Shown piece after piece: positions 1-9,711 of a DNA stretch of 64,000 nucleotides. Under the pieces are notes generated by a model. That model searched no databases, was not told where the DNA came from, and was given only the letters and a program-made list of their open reading frames with translations. The stretch is from positions 104,806,778 through 104,870,777 of the forward strand of contig OY992536.1 of NCBI GenBank assembly GCA_963921195.1, in the 5' to 3' direction. The number at the start of each line of letters is the position of its first letter. Positions within the stretch are counted from its first letter, which is position 1. The position numbers were made by a program, and so were the translations under genes. Source of the DNA: Pegoplata infirma (taxonomy: Eukaryota; Arthropoda; Insecta; Diptera; Anthomyiidae).

Positions 1-49
1 AATTAGTAAAAAAAATTTTTTTTTTTTTTTTGGATTTTTTGGATTTTTT

Positions 50-500
50 TTTCAGTGGACTAGCCGTGACGGGTAGTCGGGTAGTAGTTTGGCCAGGCAA
101 CAATTTTCATCGGATTCTTATGCAATTTTAAACAAGTAATCACAATTATATGCCGATTCCAGCCATGTATTTTTTTTAACAAGTCTCTTTGAAAATATTT
201 TCATAAAATGACTTCAAACTTGAAAATTGTACACTTTTTTACACATTTGTATGGAAAGTGGACGAGCCGGGACGGGTAGTAGTTTGGCAAGGCCACAATT
301 TTCATCGGATTCTTTTGAAATTTTAAACAAGAATTAACAATTATAAACCGATCCCAGCCATGTAATTTTTTTAAGAAGTCGTTTTTAAAAAATTTTCATA
401 AAATTATGTCAAACTTGAAAATTGTACAGTTTTTCACATATTTGTATGGAAAGTGGACGAGCCGAGACGGGTAGTTGTATGCCGAAGCCACAGTTGTCGT
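50..500. repeat. ~200-bp tandem repeat, about 2.3 units
   Basis: The block starting GTGGACgAGCCGgGACGGGTAGT recurs at 55, 258 and 453, giving periods of 203 and 195 bp. Each unit continues through a shared run containing TTTTCATCGGATTC and a later CAAACTTGAAAATTGTACA. The last unit breaks off near 500. No coding potential was seen. It lies just upstream of the truncated LINE. Confidence 0.85.
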
Positions 501-629
501 TAGATTTGCATAAAATTTTTTGAGGTTATTCCTTGCAATCTCTCCATTAAAATTTATATAACTTTGCTATACTTTCTAGTAATAGTTTAGACTTTACACG
601 GTTTTAAAAGTAAAAAAAGCTCATTTCAA

Positions 630-702
630 CTACCCGGGTAGTAATCCCGGGTAGTTGAGCTTCCCGGGTAGGCGAGTTCCCGGGTACTCGAGCTTCCCGG
701 TT
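630..702. repeat. short CCCGGGTAG-type repeats at LINE junction
   Basis: Imperfect repeats of CCCGGGTAG with spacers such as TTGAGCTT occur between 634 and 700. They are far more GC-rich than the surroundings. They end where recognisable LINE coding sequence begins, so they may be filler DNA at the truncation junction. From 501 to 630 nothing recognisable is seen. Confidence 0.6.
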
Positions 703-1877
703 CTGACCGCAGGCTCTGGTATGCAGCTGCGTCGGCAATTCGACTTAATAGCACGCTGCAATGGAGGAGCAGCGATTGTGGCCATAGCGCGATCTTGAAA
801 AAGATAACAATACCACAAAATGTGGATTGTGCTCCCTCTTTGAGCCTCTTTGAGCGCCACTTTACCACTATGATACCATCCAGGGAGTCTTGGATGGGGG
901 ATACTCCGGGAAGTGGAGCTACCATAAATTTTTACACAGATGGATCGAGGCTGCACGAACAAGTGGGCTTTGGGGTCTATTCGGAAGAGCTTGGATTGAG
1001 CCTGGCTCGTAGATTGCCAGATCATTGCAGTGTCTACCAGGCAGAGATGCTGGCAATAAAAGAAGTGGCTGACTGGTTGAGCTGCAATGTCTTGTCTACA
1101 ACCGCAGTCAACATCTATACTGACAGTCAAGCCGCGGTCAAGTCCCTGGATTCAATGTTTCTGAAAACAAGATCTGCCCTTAACTGCCGCACGTCTTTAA
1201 ATGAGATGGCCAAGCAGTTTAACATACGACTCATATGGGTCCCAGGGCACAGAGACATTCCAGGGAATTGCAAAGCCGATGAACTTGCAAGACTAGGAAC
1301 TACCTTACAGGTTCCAACAGAATTGGAATGTGTTGGTATGCCTCTAGAAACTTGCAAGCAAAACCTACGGCTTTGTTCTGCGACGGAGACTAATCAAAGA
1401 TGGGCAAATGGATGGACGTGTGAGACAACACGACTGATTTGGCCTTCTCTTAATCAGGGGCGCACAAGTGAGCTGATATCGCTTCCAAGAGGAGAGATTT
1501 CAACGGTGGTTTCTATAATTACCGGACACTGTCTTATAGGGAAGCACGCAGAGCGGTTAAATGTGCCGTCGAATGACTTTTGCCGAAGTTGCATGGATGA
1601 AGAGGAGTTGGAAACCATCGAACACTTTATTTGCCATTGCCCGGCACTTTCTGGTCAGCGACTTGCTTCACTGGGATCTAGGGAGCTGTACGATCTTTCA
1701 GATTTGTCGGATGTCAAAATTCAACATCTAAGGAGTTTCATAAGAAGCTCAAACTGGTTTAACGACAGGGACTAGTAGGGAAACCTATTACGATCCCGTG
1801 GTATCACAATGGACCTCAGAGTCTACGTGTGTTGACGTAAAACGTCAGCAGCCACTAACAACCTAACCTAACCTAAA
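702..1877 (+). mobile_element. 5'-truncated non-LTR retrotransposon (I/LOA-type LINE)
   Basis: The element retains only its 3' part: the end of the reverse transcriptase linker, RNase H, a C-terminal zinc motif, about 100 bp of 3' UTR, and a tail of tandem CCTAA units ending near 1877. Truncation at the 5' end is the usual outcome of target-primed reverse transcription. The tail abuts family A repeat sequence, so the LINE lies against the right half of a family A element. That element's left half is not found on the other side, so deletion or rearrangement accompanied or followed insertion. Clade (I versus LOA) is an inference from the RNase H arrangement. Confidence 0.8.
711..1775 (+). CDS. 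LINE ORF2 fragment: RNase H plus C-terminal zinc motif
   Basis: The frame is open from 672, after an in-frame TAG at 669-671, and LINE-like residues begin near 711, so the true start is missing. The linker motif GHSAIL precedes RNase H. RNase H residues are visible in order: Asp in YTDGS (near 940), Glu in QAEML, Asp in YTDSQAAV (near 1120), then GHRDIPGNCKADELARLG (near 1246-1300). This domain degrades the RNA of RNA:DNA hybrids during retrotransposition. Towards the C terminus, CRSC followed by HFICHC forms a CX2C...HX4C zinc motif typical of LINE ORF2 ends. The frame stays open to a TAG at 1773, so the copy may be fairly young. Without the RT domain it cannot mobilise itself. Confidence 0.82.
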   Translation, partial: RLWYAAASAIRLNSTLQWRSSDCGHSAILKKITIPQNVDCAPSLSLFERHFTTMIPSRESWMGDTPGSGATINFYTDGSRLHEQVGFGVYSEELGLSLARRLPDHCSVYQAEMLAIKEVADWLSCNVLSTTAVNIYTDSQAAVKSLDSMFLKTRSALNCRTSLNEMAKQFNIRLIWVPGHRDIPGNCKADELARLGTTLQVPTELECVGMPLETCKQNLRLCSATETNQRWANGWTCETTRLIWPSLNQGRTSELISLPRGEISTVVSIITGHCLIGKHAERLNVPSNDFCRSCMDEEELETIEHFICHCPALSGQRLASLGSRELYDLSDLSDVKIQHLRSFIRSSNWFNDRD

Positions 1878-2433
1878 GTGTTCCTCCTTACCAAGAGACC
1901 AATGGGGTTTACCAATTTTTTAAATTAAAAATTTATGTTTTGTAATAATTTTCTATTTTTACAGGACGCTTTTAAATAAATTCGTGAAGCTATAGCGGAT
2001 CCTTTACTTCAAGAAGAAGCGCAGGCAGCAGTCACTCGAGAAAATTGTACAAAAAGGGTCAGTTGGTCGGTGGTAAATTAAATCCTACACAACATTTATT
2101 ATATTAATATGGATTTATTCTGTGAAAATTTTAAATTCAACAAATATACAAATTTTTACAAAAATTTATTGAAAATTTATTTTAGCATAAATGTGGTAAT
2201 TTTTAGCATTATTTTTAGTCATCCTTTCTAATAATTTTGGTATATTTCACCATATCTCTTTTGGTATATTTTACCAAGTTTTTACTTAAATAGCATTAGC
2301 ATTTTCTTCAAAATTTTTTACATAAGCGTTTTGGCTAAATTGCGAAAACTACTTCGTCGGTTGTAGTTTTAGCATATTTTTGGTAAAATTATGCCAGATT
2401 TTTGCTCACTCCGACACAGATTTTTTTTGCGTG
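1877..2433 (+). mobile_element. family A TIR element, right half only
   Basis: This block is nearly identical to the right parts of the complete family A copies ending at 9525 and 48435. It runs from AGTGTTCCTCCTTACC to the terminal GACACAGATTTTTTTTGCGTG. The left half is absent and replaced by the LINE tail. This copy reads GAAGAAGCGCAGGCAGC where the others read GCGTAG, so the captured exon frame is one stop codon less decayed here. Confidence 0.8.
1980..2080 (+). pseudogene. captured exon fragment inside family A
   Basis: After a splice acceptor (TTTTTACAG) the sequence reads, in one frame, DAFK, stop, IREAIADPLLQEEAQAAVTR and onward for about ten more residues. The same exon-like block recurs in the other family A copies with an extra stop. 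I do not recognise the parent gene. The retained intron boundaries argue for capture as DNA, not as a processed cDNA. Confidence 0.45.
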
Positions 2434-2929
2434 TACAGACGACACAATATTATGCACAATATTTTGCCCACAAATGGCACACCCAAAAAATTTCGTAGTT
2501 GATTACAACTTAAATATCAACTATTTTGTAGGTGAATTACCACTAACTAAAGTTTAGTTGATTTTCTTAAGTTGCTGATAACTACAAATAAACCAAAATA
2601 AAAAATCAACTACAGAAGTCGTTACTATTACCAATATTAAGTTGATTTCAACTTATATTTGACATATTTTAAAAAAATAGCTGAAAACAACTATATGAAC
2701 AGTTGAAAACAACCTAAAATAGCTAAATATAACGATCAAATATATACTTTCATCTTTAACTACATTATAGTTAATAATAATTATTAAATAGCTGTATTTT
2801 GGTTGCTTGCTAATTAGAATAAGGAAAATATTTTTTAATTTAAAATAAAAGACGACCTGGAAGTTTTATGAGATTTTATTAAAGTTTATCAAAGTTCTTA
2901 CTACACTAATTTAGCAGTATCTGAGAAGT

Positions 2930-4755
2930 TTTCTATAAAAAACTGAATCTGATCATTTTTCAGTAGAAAAAATGTCTCAGAATCTGATCATTTTTCTTTA
3001 GAAAAAATGTATCAGAATCTGAGAATTTTTCTATAGAAAAAATGTTTCAGAATTTGAGAATTTTTCTATTAAAAAAATGTCTCAGAATCTAAGAATTTTT
3101 CTATGGAAAAATGTCTCAGAATCTGAGAATTTTTCTATAGAAAAATGTCTCAGAATCTGAGGATTTTTCTATAGAAAAAATGTCTCAGAATCGGAGAATT
3201 TTCCTATAGAAAAATGTCTCAGAATCTGAGATTTTTTCTATAGAAAAAATGTCTCAGAATCTGAGATTTTTTCTGAAATCTGAGATTTTTTTCTATAGAA
3301 AAAATGTCTCAGAATCTGAGATTTTTTCTATAGAAAAATGTCTCAGAATCTGAGATTTTTTCTATAGAAAAAAATGTCTCAGAATCTGAAATTTTTTTCT
3401 ATAGAAAAAATGTCTCAGAATCTGAGATTTTTTCTAAGATCTAAGATTTTTTTCTATATAAAAAATGTCTCAGAATCTGAGATTTTTTCTATAGAAAAAA
3501 TGTCTGATAATTTTTCTATAGAAAAAATGTCTGAGAATTTTTCAATAGAAAAAATGTCTCAGAATCTGAGAATTTTTCTACAGAAAAAATGTGTCAGAAT
3601 CTGAGAATTTTTCTATAGAAAAAATGTCTCATACTCTGAGAATTTTTCTATAGAAAAAATATCTCATACTCTGAGAATTTTTCTATAGAAAAGATGTCTC
3701 AGAATCTGAGAATTTTTCTATAGAAAAAATGCCTCAGAATCTTAGAATTTTTCTACAGAAAAAATGTCTCAGAATCTGAGAATTTTTCTATAGAAAAAAT
3801 GTCTTAGAATCTGAGAATTTTTCTATAGAAAAAATTTCTCAGAATCAGAGAATATTTCTATTGATAAAATGTCTCAGAATCTGAGAATTTTTCTATGGAA
3901 AAAATGTCTCAGAATTTTTCTATAGAAAAAATGTCACAGGATCTGAGAATTTTTCTATAGAAGAAATGTCTCAGAATCAGAGAATTTTTTTATAGAAAAA
4001 ATGTCTCAGAATCTGAGAATTTTCTGTAGAAAAAATTTCTCAGAATCTGAGAATTTTTCTATAGAAAAAATGTCTCAGAATCTGAGAACTTTTCTATAGA
4101 AAAAATGTCTCAGAATCAGAGAATTTTTCTATAGAAAAATGTCTCAGAATCAGAGAATTTTTCTATAGAAAAATGTCTCAGAATCTGAGAATTTTTCTAT
4201 AGAAAAATGTCTAAAAATGACTAAGAATTTTTATAGGTTAAAAATGTTTATAGAGAATCTGAGAATTTTTCTATAGAAAAAATGTCTCATACTCTGAGAA
4301 TTTTTCTAAAGAAAAAATGTCTTATACTCTGAGAATTTTTCTATAGAAAAAATATCTCATACTCTGAGAAATTTCTATAGAAAAGATGTCTCTGAATCTG
4401 AGAATTTTTCTATAGAAAAATGTCTCAGAATCTGAGAATTTTTCTATAGAAAAAATGTCTTAGAATCTGAGAATTTTTCTATAGAAAAAATTTCTCAGAA
4501 TCAGAGAATTTTTCTATTGATAAAATGTCTCAGAAGCTGAGAATTTTTCTATGGAAAAAATGTCTCAGAATTTTTCTATAGAAAAAATGTCACAGAATCT
4601 GAGATTTTTTCTATAGGAGAAATGTCTCAGAATCAGAGAATTTTTTTATAGAAAAAATGTCTCAGAATCTGAGAATTTTTCTGAAAAAAAAAATGTCTCA
4701 GAATCCGAGAATTTTTCTGTAGAAAAAATGTGTCAGAGTCCAAGAATTTTTCTGT
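2930..4755 (+). repeat. 35-bp double-palindrome minisatellite, about 50 units
   Basis: The unit is TCTCAGAATCTGAGA joined to a spacer and TTTTCTATAGAAAA plus ATG. It contains two separate palindromes, TCTCAGAATCTGAGA and TTTTTCTATAGAAAAA. Units vary by substitutions and small deletions, and local higher-order duplication is visible: the block around 3610-3950 is closely repeated around 4260-4620. The same family recurs at 35.1-35.9, 40.3-42.1, 50.1-50.5, 52.1-52.4 and 57.9-58.9 kb. Confidence 0.95.
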
Positions 4756-5091
4756 GCTATATAATTTTAAATCAGCAATTTATAAGTCAGGACAATGAAC
4801 CAAATCGATTGCTATTTTAAACTTCCTTAGTTTCAATTTTTTATTGCGTGATGAAAACAAAAGCTCTTTCATCTAAAAAAGAAAAAAAGAATGGGTTAAA
4901 AAAATGGAATAAAATAAAGACTAGTTGATTGATGTGTTCATTAATGTCTGTTTTAGATGGGATCCCTTTTAGGGAGTGGTGATAGGGGGTATCCATGCAT
5001 GGAAAAAAATGTTGGGGGAAAAATTAATGTGGGTCGCTTTTACACTTTACTACTCCAATAGTGACTCTTGGATGTCCCCTTCACCCTCTCC

Positions 5092-5547
5092 TGTTGGGTG
5101 CCAGATTAGGGCTAAGCTATTTTTAAGTAACTTTTAAGGGTTAATTTAATTTTGTCTAGAATTAATTTTATTTTTGTCATAAGTAACTCGATACCCGTTC
5201 GTTGACTTTAAATTCCATAATTATTTTTGTTTAATTTTTGTTAACGTAAATTTACTAGTTTGCAGAATTGCATTGTTATATTAAATTGCATAGTTTGATT
5301 TATTAAAGTAGGTCAGTTAATGAACGGGAAGAGTTAAATAATATAAATATGATTGTAAAAAAATAAAATATTGTCTAATGAGTGAGCGGGCGACAGAAGT
5401 GCTGTCGCCTCGCAATGAAAACATAATTGTTTTATTTTCAGTTAGTCCCCCCACCGTAAGTATAATTCCTTAAATTTATTATAAGAATTGGGCGTAGGCC
5501 TGTAGATTGGAGCACGTCACCGCTCTGTGATCAAAGAGTGACAACAA
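5092..5547 (+). other. possible LTR-like segment
   Basis: The segment starts TGTTGGGTGCC and ends GTGACAACA, giving the TG...CA boundaries of an LTR. It contains AATAAA-type signals near 5355-5370 followed by a short GC-richer hairpin (GCGACAGAAGTGCTGTCGC). No matching second LTR and no target-site duplication were found, so this is tentative. The 5550-6080 remainder holds only a weak minus-strand ORF. Confidence 0.25.
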
Positions 5548-6269
5548 TAGGGGTTTATCTTTTTCCTTTTCAGCATATTAGAGATAAAGGATATTACTAC
5601 CCCAGAGGAATATCCTTTTTCTCAACACTCCGCACTGAATACATAAACACATTATGCCCACACAACTTAATTCCACATTTCTCACCGAATTGCAAATCAT
5701 CCAATAACATATTAAAAACTCCTTGAGCACCATCTCCAATACTTATCCTCTCTAGTAGGCACTTATTGAACACAACTCCAACGTCAGCAACTATTCTTTC
5801 CGCACTCCGCCTGTAATTTCCAACCAATCTCTTCTTAACTTCCGAACAATTATTTGACAAAATTTCGATACAATACATGAAAACAAATTTTTTTTCTTCT
5901 AATTTGGTGTATTTTTTTTTTGACAATTTTAAAAAATTATTTTTAATAGTTCAAATCAACTACAAAAAATTTTGTTACTACCAACTAAAAAAATAATTAT
6001 TTACGATTACTATAGTTGATTTGAATTTTTTTTAAATCAACTACAGATTTTCTTAACTATGCTACTACAAAATTTTTTGGGTGCATACATAAATGTACTG
6101 TATAAAAAATTTGGACTGTATAAAAACATATGCAGATTGTACTTAATAATGCGTCGTCTGTAGGTACCTTAAAATGACAGATAGAGGGTCAATATGTTTT
6201 AGAAAAAGAACAGCCATCAATATTTACCGAAGACATGAACTAATATTGTCAAGGTCAGCAGCAGTTTTA

Positions 6270-6425
6270 ATACATTTTATTTCTTATTCCAAACGCATTT
6301 GAAAACAATTTAAAAACTTTAGTAGGCCATAAGAAAGAACTCGAGCTAAGTTTTTAAAGCCCTTCTGGGGATTTGGTCTACATATGGCATACTTTCTTTT
6401 TTGGTCTAAATTGTGTTGCACAGTG
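6270..6425 (-). repeat. dispersed repeat E (paired with 30541-30690)
   Basis: Blocks such as GAACTCGAGCTAAG and GTTGCACAGTGTTT recur in inverse orientation at 30541-30690 (ACACTGTGCAACA, CTTAGCTCGAGTTC). This marks an older dispersed family that ends at a CACAGTG-type terminus. Confidence 0.5.
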
Positions 6426-6524
6426 TTTCTTTCAACTATTTTATGTAAATATTTACATAAAAATATGACAAATAAAAATATTTAAGTTTATATTTATCTT
6501 ATTTTTTTAATATTGGAAATATAA

Positions 6525-6655
6525 AATCCCGAAAATCCCCAAAAAACCCGAAAAACCCGGGATCCAGAAAAAATCCCGAAAATCCCGGGATCCCGAAATT
6601 TCAATTTTCAAAATCCCGAATCCCGGGATTTTTAAAAGTTAATCCCGTTTGGCAT
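6525..6655. repeat. CCCGAAAATCCCGGGAT short-period repeat
   Basis: Variants of ATCCCGAAAATCCCGGGA and CCCGAAAAACCCGGGAT are repeated about six times, then TTGGCATCCCTAATT. It is locally GC-rich and palindromic around CCCGGG. It directly precedes the truncated family A copy. Confidence 0.7.
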
Positions 6656-6689
6656 CCCTAATTGAAACAAACGTCTGGGACTCCATTGG

Positions 6690-6989
6690 CACAGACTAAA
6701 TACAGACTCGACAGTAGGGTTTTATAAGAAAAAATGGGGAAAAACTAAGCGATTTTAGGAGAAATCACAGCGGTTTTTAGTCCGTTTTACGCTAACATGG
6801 CAACACTTTCTACGACTTAGGAGTGAGTGAAACAACAAAATCCGATCTGGCATCCATTTTTCTTATGGCGCGTTATATCAGTTTTCTCTTTCTAACCTAA
6901 TTCGTAGAATAATTTGAAAATATTAACCATATGGTTAAAGAATACTTTTTTGACACCTGTCACTTATGTCGAGTCTGTATTAGTCTGTG
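6690..6989. mobile_element. 300-bp MITE, CACAGACTAA termini, 7-bp TSD
   Basis: The inverted ends start CACAGACTAAATACAGACTC and finish GAGTCTGTATTAGTCTGTG. CCATTGG is duplicated at 6683-6689 and 6990-6996. The uninterrupted family A copy near 8667 reads CCAATGGAGTCC, the empty site in inverse. A second, truncated copy lies at 36456-36678. Confidence 0.92.
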
Positions 6990-7367
6990 CCATTGGTTTT
7001 GCAAAATGAATGGTGTTTTAAGTTATGACAGCAAAATTAACTTTAGCATTTTTTATCTTACATTTATTTATCTTTTAAAAAACTAATTATTTATTTATTT
7101 ATTAATTTATTTTAATTTTATTTATCAATTTTCTTTTTACGTTTTTATAACACAAAAAACAAACGAAGCACGCACACAAAAAAACAAGATGAATATAGCG
7201 GTCTGTATTTGTTTTTTTTTTTTTGTTTTCTTTCGATAAATTTTTGTGCAAGTAATTTGCGTTATTGTGCAAGCTACTTGGTTATTTTACATAAAAAACT
7301 AATTATGTTACTTTAACATCGACTAGCAGAATTTTAGCAAAAATTTGTTAAAAATTTTTTTTTGGTA

Positions 7368-8165
7368 CACTCATAGAAATATCTTAGTAGAAAAATTAGT
7401 AAACCCATTGTAGATCAAGTTTTACAGAATAATGCCGTATTCAACAAAAATTAATGTTGATATCGTTGAATAATCAGTAAAGTTGAATCAACTGTTTACA
7501 ACGCTTACACAGAATTCAATAGATAAATCAAAATAGAAAAAACAACCCTGTTCGTTCATTTTTTTTTATTATTAACGAGTGACGAGTGAGTTGGTAGCAA
7601 TGTGAATCGTGTTTATCTCTTATAAAATTATTTTATGTGTTTGTTTTTTATAAAAATATTTAATATTATAAAAATAAATAAAAATAGGATCTGATTTGTA
7701 AATATTTGGTAAGTAAAAAAATACATTGATTACTTTATGTATTCATACAATATTAAAACTTTTTTTTTTTTTAAGGATTTTGTTTGGTGTCATCAGAAAA
7801 CTGGAGAATGGCTTATGAGTGCATAACATGAAACATGAATAAACGAAGTGTGTATGAAAATCTTCAAATATTGCAGCTTAAAAAGCCGACGATAATACAA
7901 AAATATTGTGATTTATGCTTAATAAAAGAATATTAACAAATAACAAGTTTTTTATTAATAAAATTTCTTATATTAACAAAAATATGAGTTGAATTTACAA
8001 AAAATAAGAGTTGATTTACAAAAAAACGAGTTGATCAACTTTTACAAAAACTGACAATAATTTTTATTGAAATCAACATCAATATTTGTAGGGTCAAAAT
8101 CAACAATGATTTCTGTTGAATTTACAGCGATTTTCTTTGGGAATACAATGATTTTTGGTTGAGTG
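7368..8165. mobile_element. ~800-bp MITE, CACTCA termini, TA TSD
   Basis: The ends are CACTCATAGAAATATC and GATTTTTGGTTGAGTG, flanked on both sides by TA. Removing it restores TTTGGTATGAAAAAA, matching the other family A copies (TTCATACCAAA in inverse). The interior is AT-rich with no gene. Confidence 0.9.
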
Positions 8166-8224
8166 TATGAAAAAATTTTACCAAGTAGGATTGCTCAATC
8201 TGACACAGATTTTTTTTGCGTGCA

Positions 8225-9525
8225 CACGCAAAAAAAAAATCTGTGTAAGATTGAGCAATCCTACTTGGTAAAACTTTTTTCATACCAAAAAAATTTTTTT
8301 ACCAAATTTTTGCTAATATTATGCTTGTCGATGTTAAAGTAACATAATTCATTTTTTATGTAAAATAACCAAGTAGCTTGCTCAATAACGCAAATTACCT
8401 GCACAAAAATTTATCGAAAGAAAACAACAAAAAAACAAAACAAATACAGACCGCCATTTTCATTTTGTATTTTTGTGTGCGTGCGTTGTTCGTTTATTTT
8501 TTGTGTTATAAAAACGTAAAAAGGAAATTGATATATTAAATAAAAATAACTTAATACATAAATAAAAATAAATAATTAGTTTTCTAAAAGATAAATAAAT
8601 GTAAGATAAAAGAATGTTAAAGTTAATTTTGCTTTCATCACTTAAAACACCATTCAATAAGAAAAACCAATGGAGTCCCAGACGTATGTTTCGATGAATA
8701 ACAAATGGAATGATAAAGTGAGTATACCCGCATTCCGAAGACACCAATAAGGTTTAATAGATTTTTAGTTAAAAATTAGTGTATGGTAATAATTTTATAT
8801 TTTTACAGGGAAGTGCTAAATAAATTTTTGAAGCTATGGAGAATCCTTCACTACAATAAAGAGCGTGGACACCAATCCTGCCTTTAGTTATAAAATTAAA
8901 ACCTAAAAACCCAAAGCCAAGGGAGTCCATACCTGTTTTGATGAGTTACAAATGGAATGACAAAGTAAGTGTTCCTCCTTACCAAGAGACCAATGGGGTT
9001 AACCAATTTTTTAAATTAAAAATTTATGTTTTGTAATAATTTTCTATTTTTACAGGATGCTTTTAAATAAATTCGTGAAGCTATAGCGGATCCTTTACTT
9101 CAAGAAGAAGCGTAGGCAGCAGTCACTCGAGAAAATTGTACAAAAAGGGTCAGTTGGTCGGTGGTAAATTAAATCCTACACAACATTTATTATATTAATA
9201 TGGATTTATTCTGTGAAAATTTTAAATTCAACAAATATACAAATTTTTACAAAAATTTATTGAAAATTTATTTTAGCATAAATGTGGTAATTTTTAGCAT
9301 TATTTTTAGTCAGCTTTTCAAATAATTTTGGTATATTTCACCATATTTCTTTTGGTATATTTTACCAAGTTTTTGCTTAAATAGCATTAGCATTTTCTTC
9401 AAAATTTTTTACATAAGTGTTTTGGCTAAATTACGAAAACTACTTCGTCGGTTGTAGTTTTAGCATATTTTTGGTAAAATTATGCCAGATTTTTGCTCAC
9501 TCCGACACAAGTTTTTTTTTGCGTG
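8225..9525 (+). mobile_element. family A TIR element, complete copy (1.3 kb)
   Basis: The element runs from CACGCAAAAAAAAAATCTGTG to ACACAAGTTTTTTTTTGCGTG. It is nearly identical over its whole length to 47141-48435. It carries a tandem pair of exon-intron-exon blocks (see 8683-9115) and no transposase, so it is non-autonomous. Its right end lies only 186 bp before the Noc3 start codon. Confidence 0.92.
8683..9115 (+). pseudogene. captured, tandemly duplicated exon/intron fragment
   Basis: Two diverged copies share the order: an exon ending in ACAAATGGAATGA(T/C)AAA, a donor GTGAGT or GTAAGT, an intron of about 80-110 bp, an acceptor TTTTTACAG, then an exon with AAATAAATTTTTGAAGC or AAATAAATTCGTGAAGC. 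The second copy reads SYKWNDK across the junction to DAFK, stop, IREAIADPLLQEEA. The frame is broken by stops. Origin is unknown; a captured host gene or an older transposase exon are both possible. Confidence 0.5.
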
Positions 9526-9711
9526 TAGTATTTGTGTTAATGCTGCTCAGTCTGGCAACTTTATTTTGTGGAATTTATCTTTTTCTACACGTGGCAACTC
9601 TTTAACTGCAACATGTGCTCAATGAAATGTCATTCAATTTGTTTTTCTTTACGTGAATTGTAGAGAAAATTAATATTTTTTTTTTTAATTTTAATTATTA
9701 AAACAATAAAA
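9526..9711 (+). promoter_or_regulatory. putative Noc3 promoter and 5' UTR
   Basis: Only 186 bp separate the family A right end from the Noc3 ATG, so any proximal promoter lies here or in the transposon. The stretch contains CTTTACGTGAATTGTAG, long T runs and AAACAATAAAA immediately before ATGGGA, a good insect initiation context. No clear TATA box was seen. The start site is not determined. Confidence 0.4.

Larger units (their letters stand above)
2480..6083. mobile_element. 3.6-kb TIR element carrying the 35-bp array
   Basis: The ends are CACCCAAAAAATTTCGTAG (2480) and CTACAAAATTTTTTGGGTG (to 6083), continuing inward as imperfect inverted repeats rich in GTTGATTT/AAATCAAC. Both flanks carry the dinucleotide CA. 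The interior holds AT-rich sequence (2500-2930), the 35-bp minisatellite (2930-4755), an LTR-like stretch (about 5092-5547) and no convincing transposase gene. It looks non-autonomous. Confidence 0.7.
2434..6164. mobile_element. small MITE with TACAGACGAC ends, split by a 3.6-kb insertion
   Basis: TACAGACGACACAATATTA at 2432-2452 is matched in inverse by TAATGCGTCGTCTGTA near 6149-6164. Removing 2480-6083 leaves an element of roughly 125 bp. The flanks are family A sequence on the left and unrelated sequence on the right. Confidence 0.55.
6664..8222 (-). mobile_element. family A TIR element, inverted, truncated, with two nested MITEs
   Basis: This copy reads inversely to the one at 8225-9525, sharing the terminal block TGACACAGATTTTTTTTGCGTG (to 8222) and the inner CGTCTGGGACTCCATTGG. 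It stops near 6664, so roughly half of the element is missing. MITEs at 6690-6989 and 7368-8165 interrupt it at sites that are empty in other copies. It abuts the next copy head to head, with TGCGTGCACACGCA at the junction. Confidence 0.85.

Noticed and set aside
3374..3604. ORFs of repeated MSQNLRFF-type residues in the 35-bp arrays (also 40652-41045, 52188-52562)
   Set aside because: They are translations of the minisatellite; 35 bp is not a multiple of three, and open stretches arise only from local indels.
2930..4755. CRISPR-like array
   Set aside because: Repeats are contiguous without unique spacers and the context is eukaryotic.
5597..5926. Minus-strand 109-codon ORF in the 3.6-kb TIR element
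   Set aside because: Composition is plausible but I recognise no family, it has no splice or promoter context, and it overlaps the element's terminal repeat region. Not listed as a gene.
8460..8747. 95-residue minus-strand ORF conserved in both complete family A copies (also 47370-47657)
   Set aside because: Similarity simply reflects recent copying of the element; it runs antisense across the captured exon and contains no recognisable domain.
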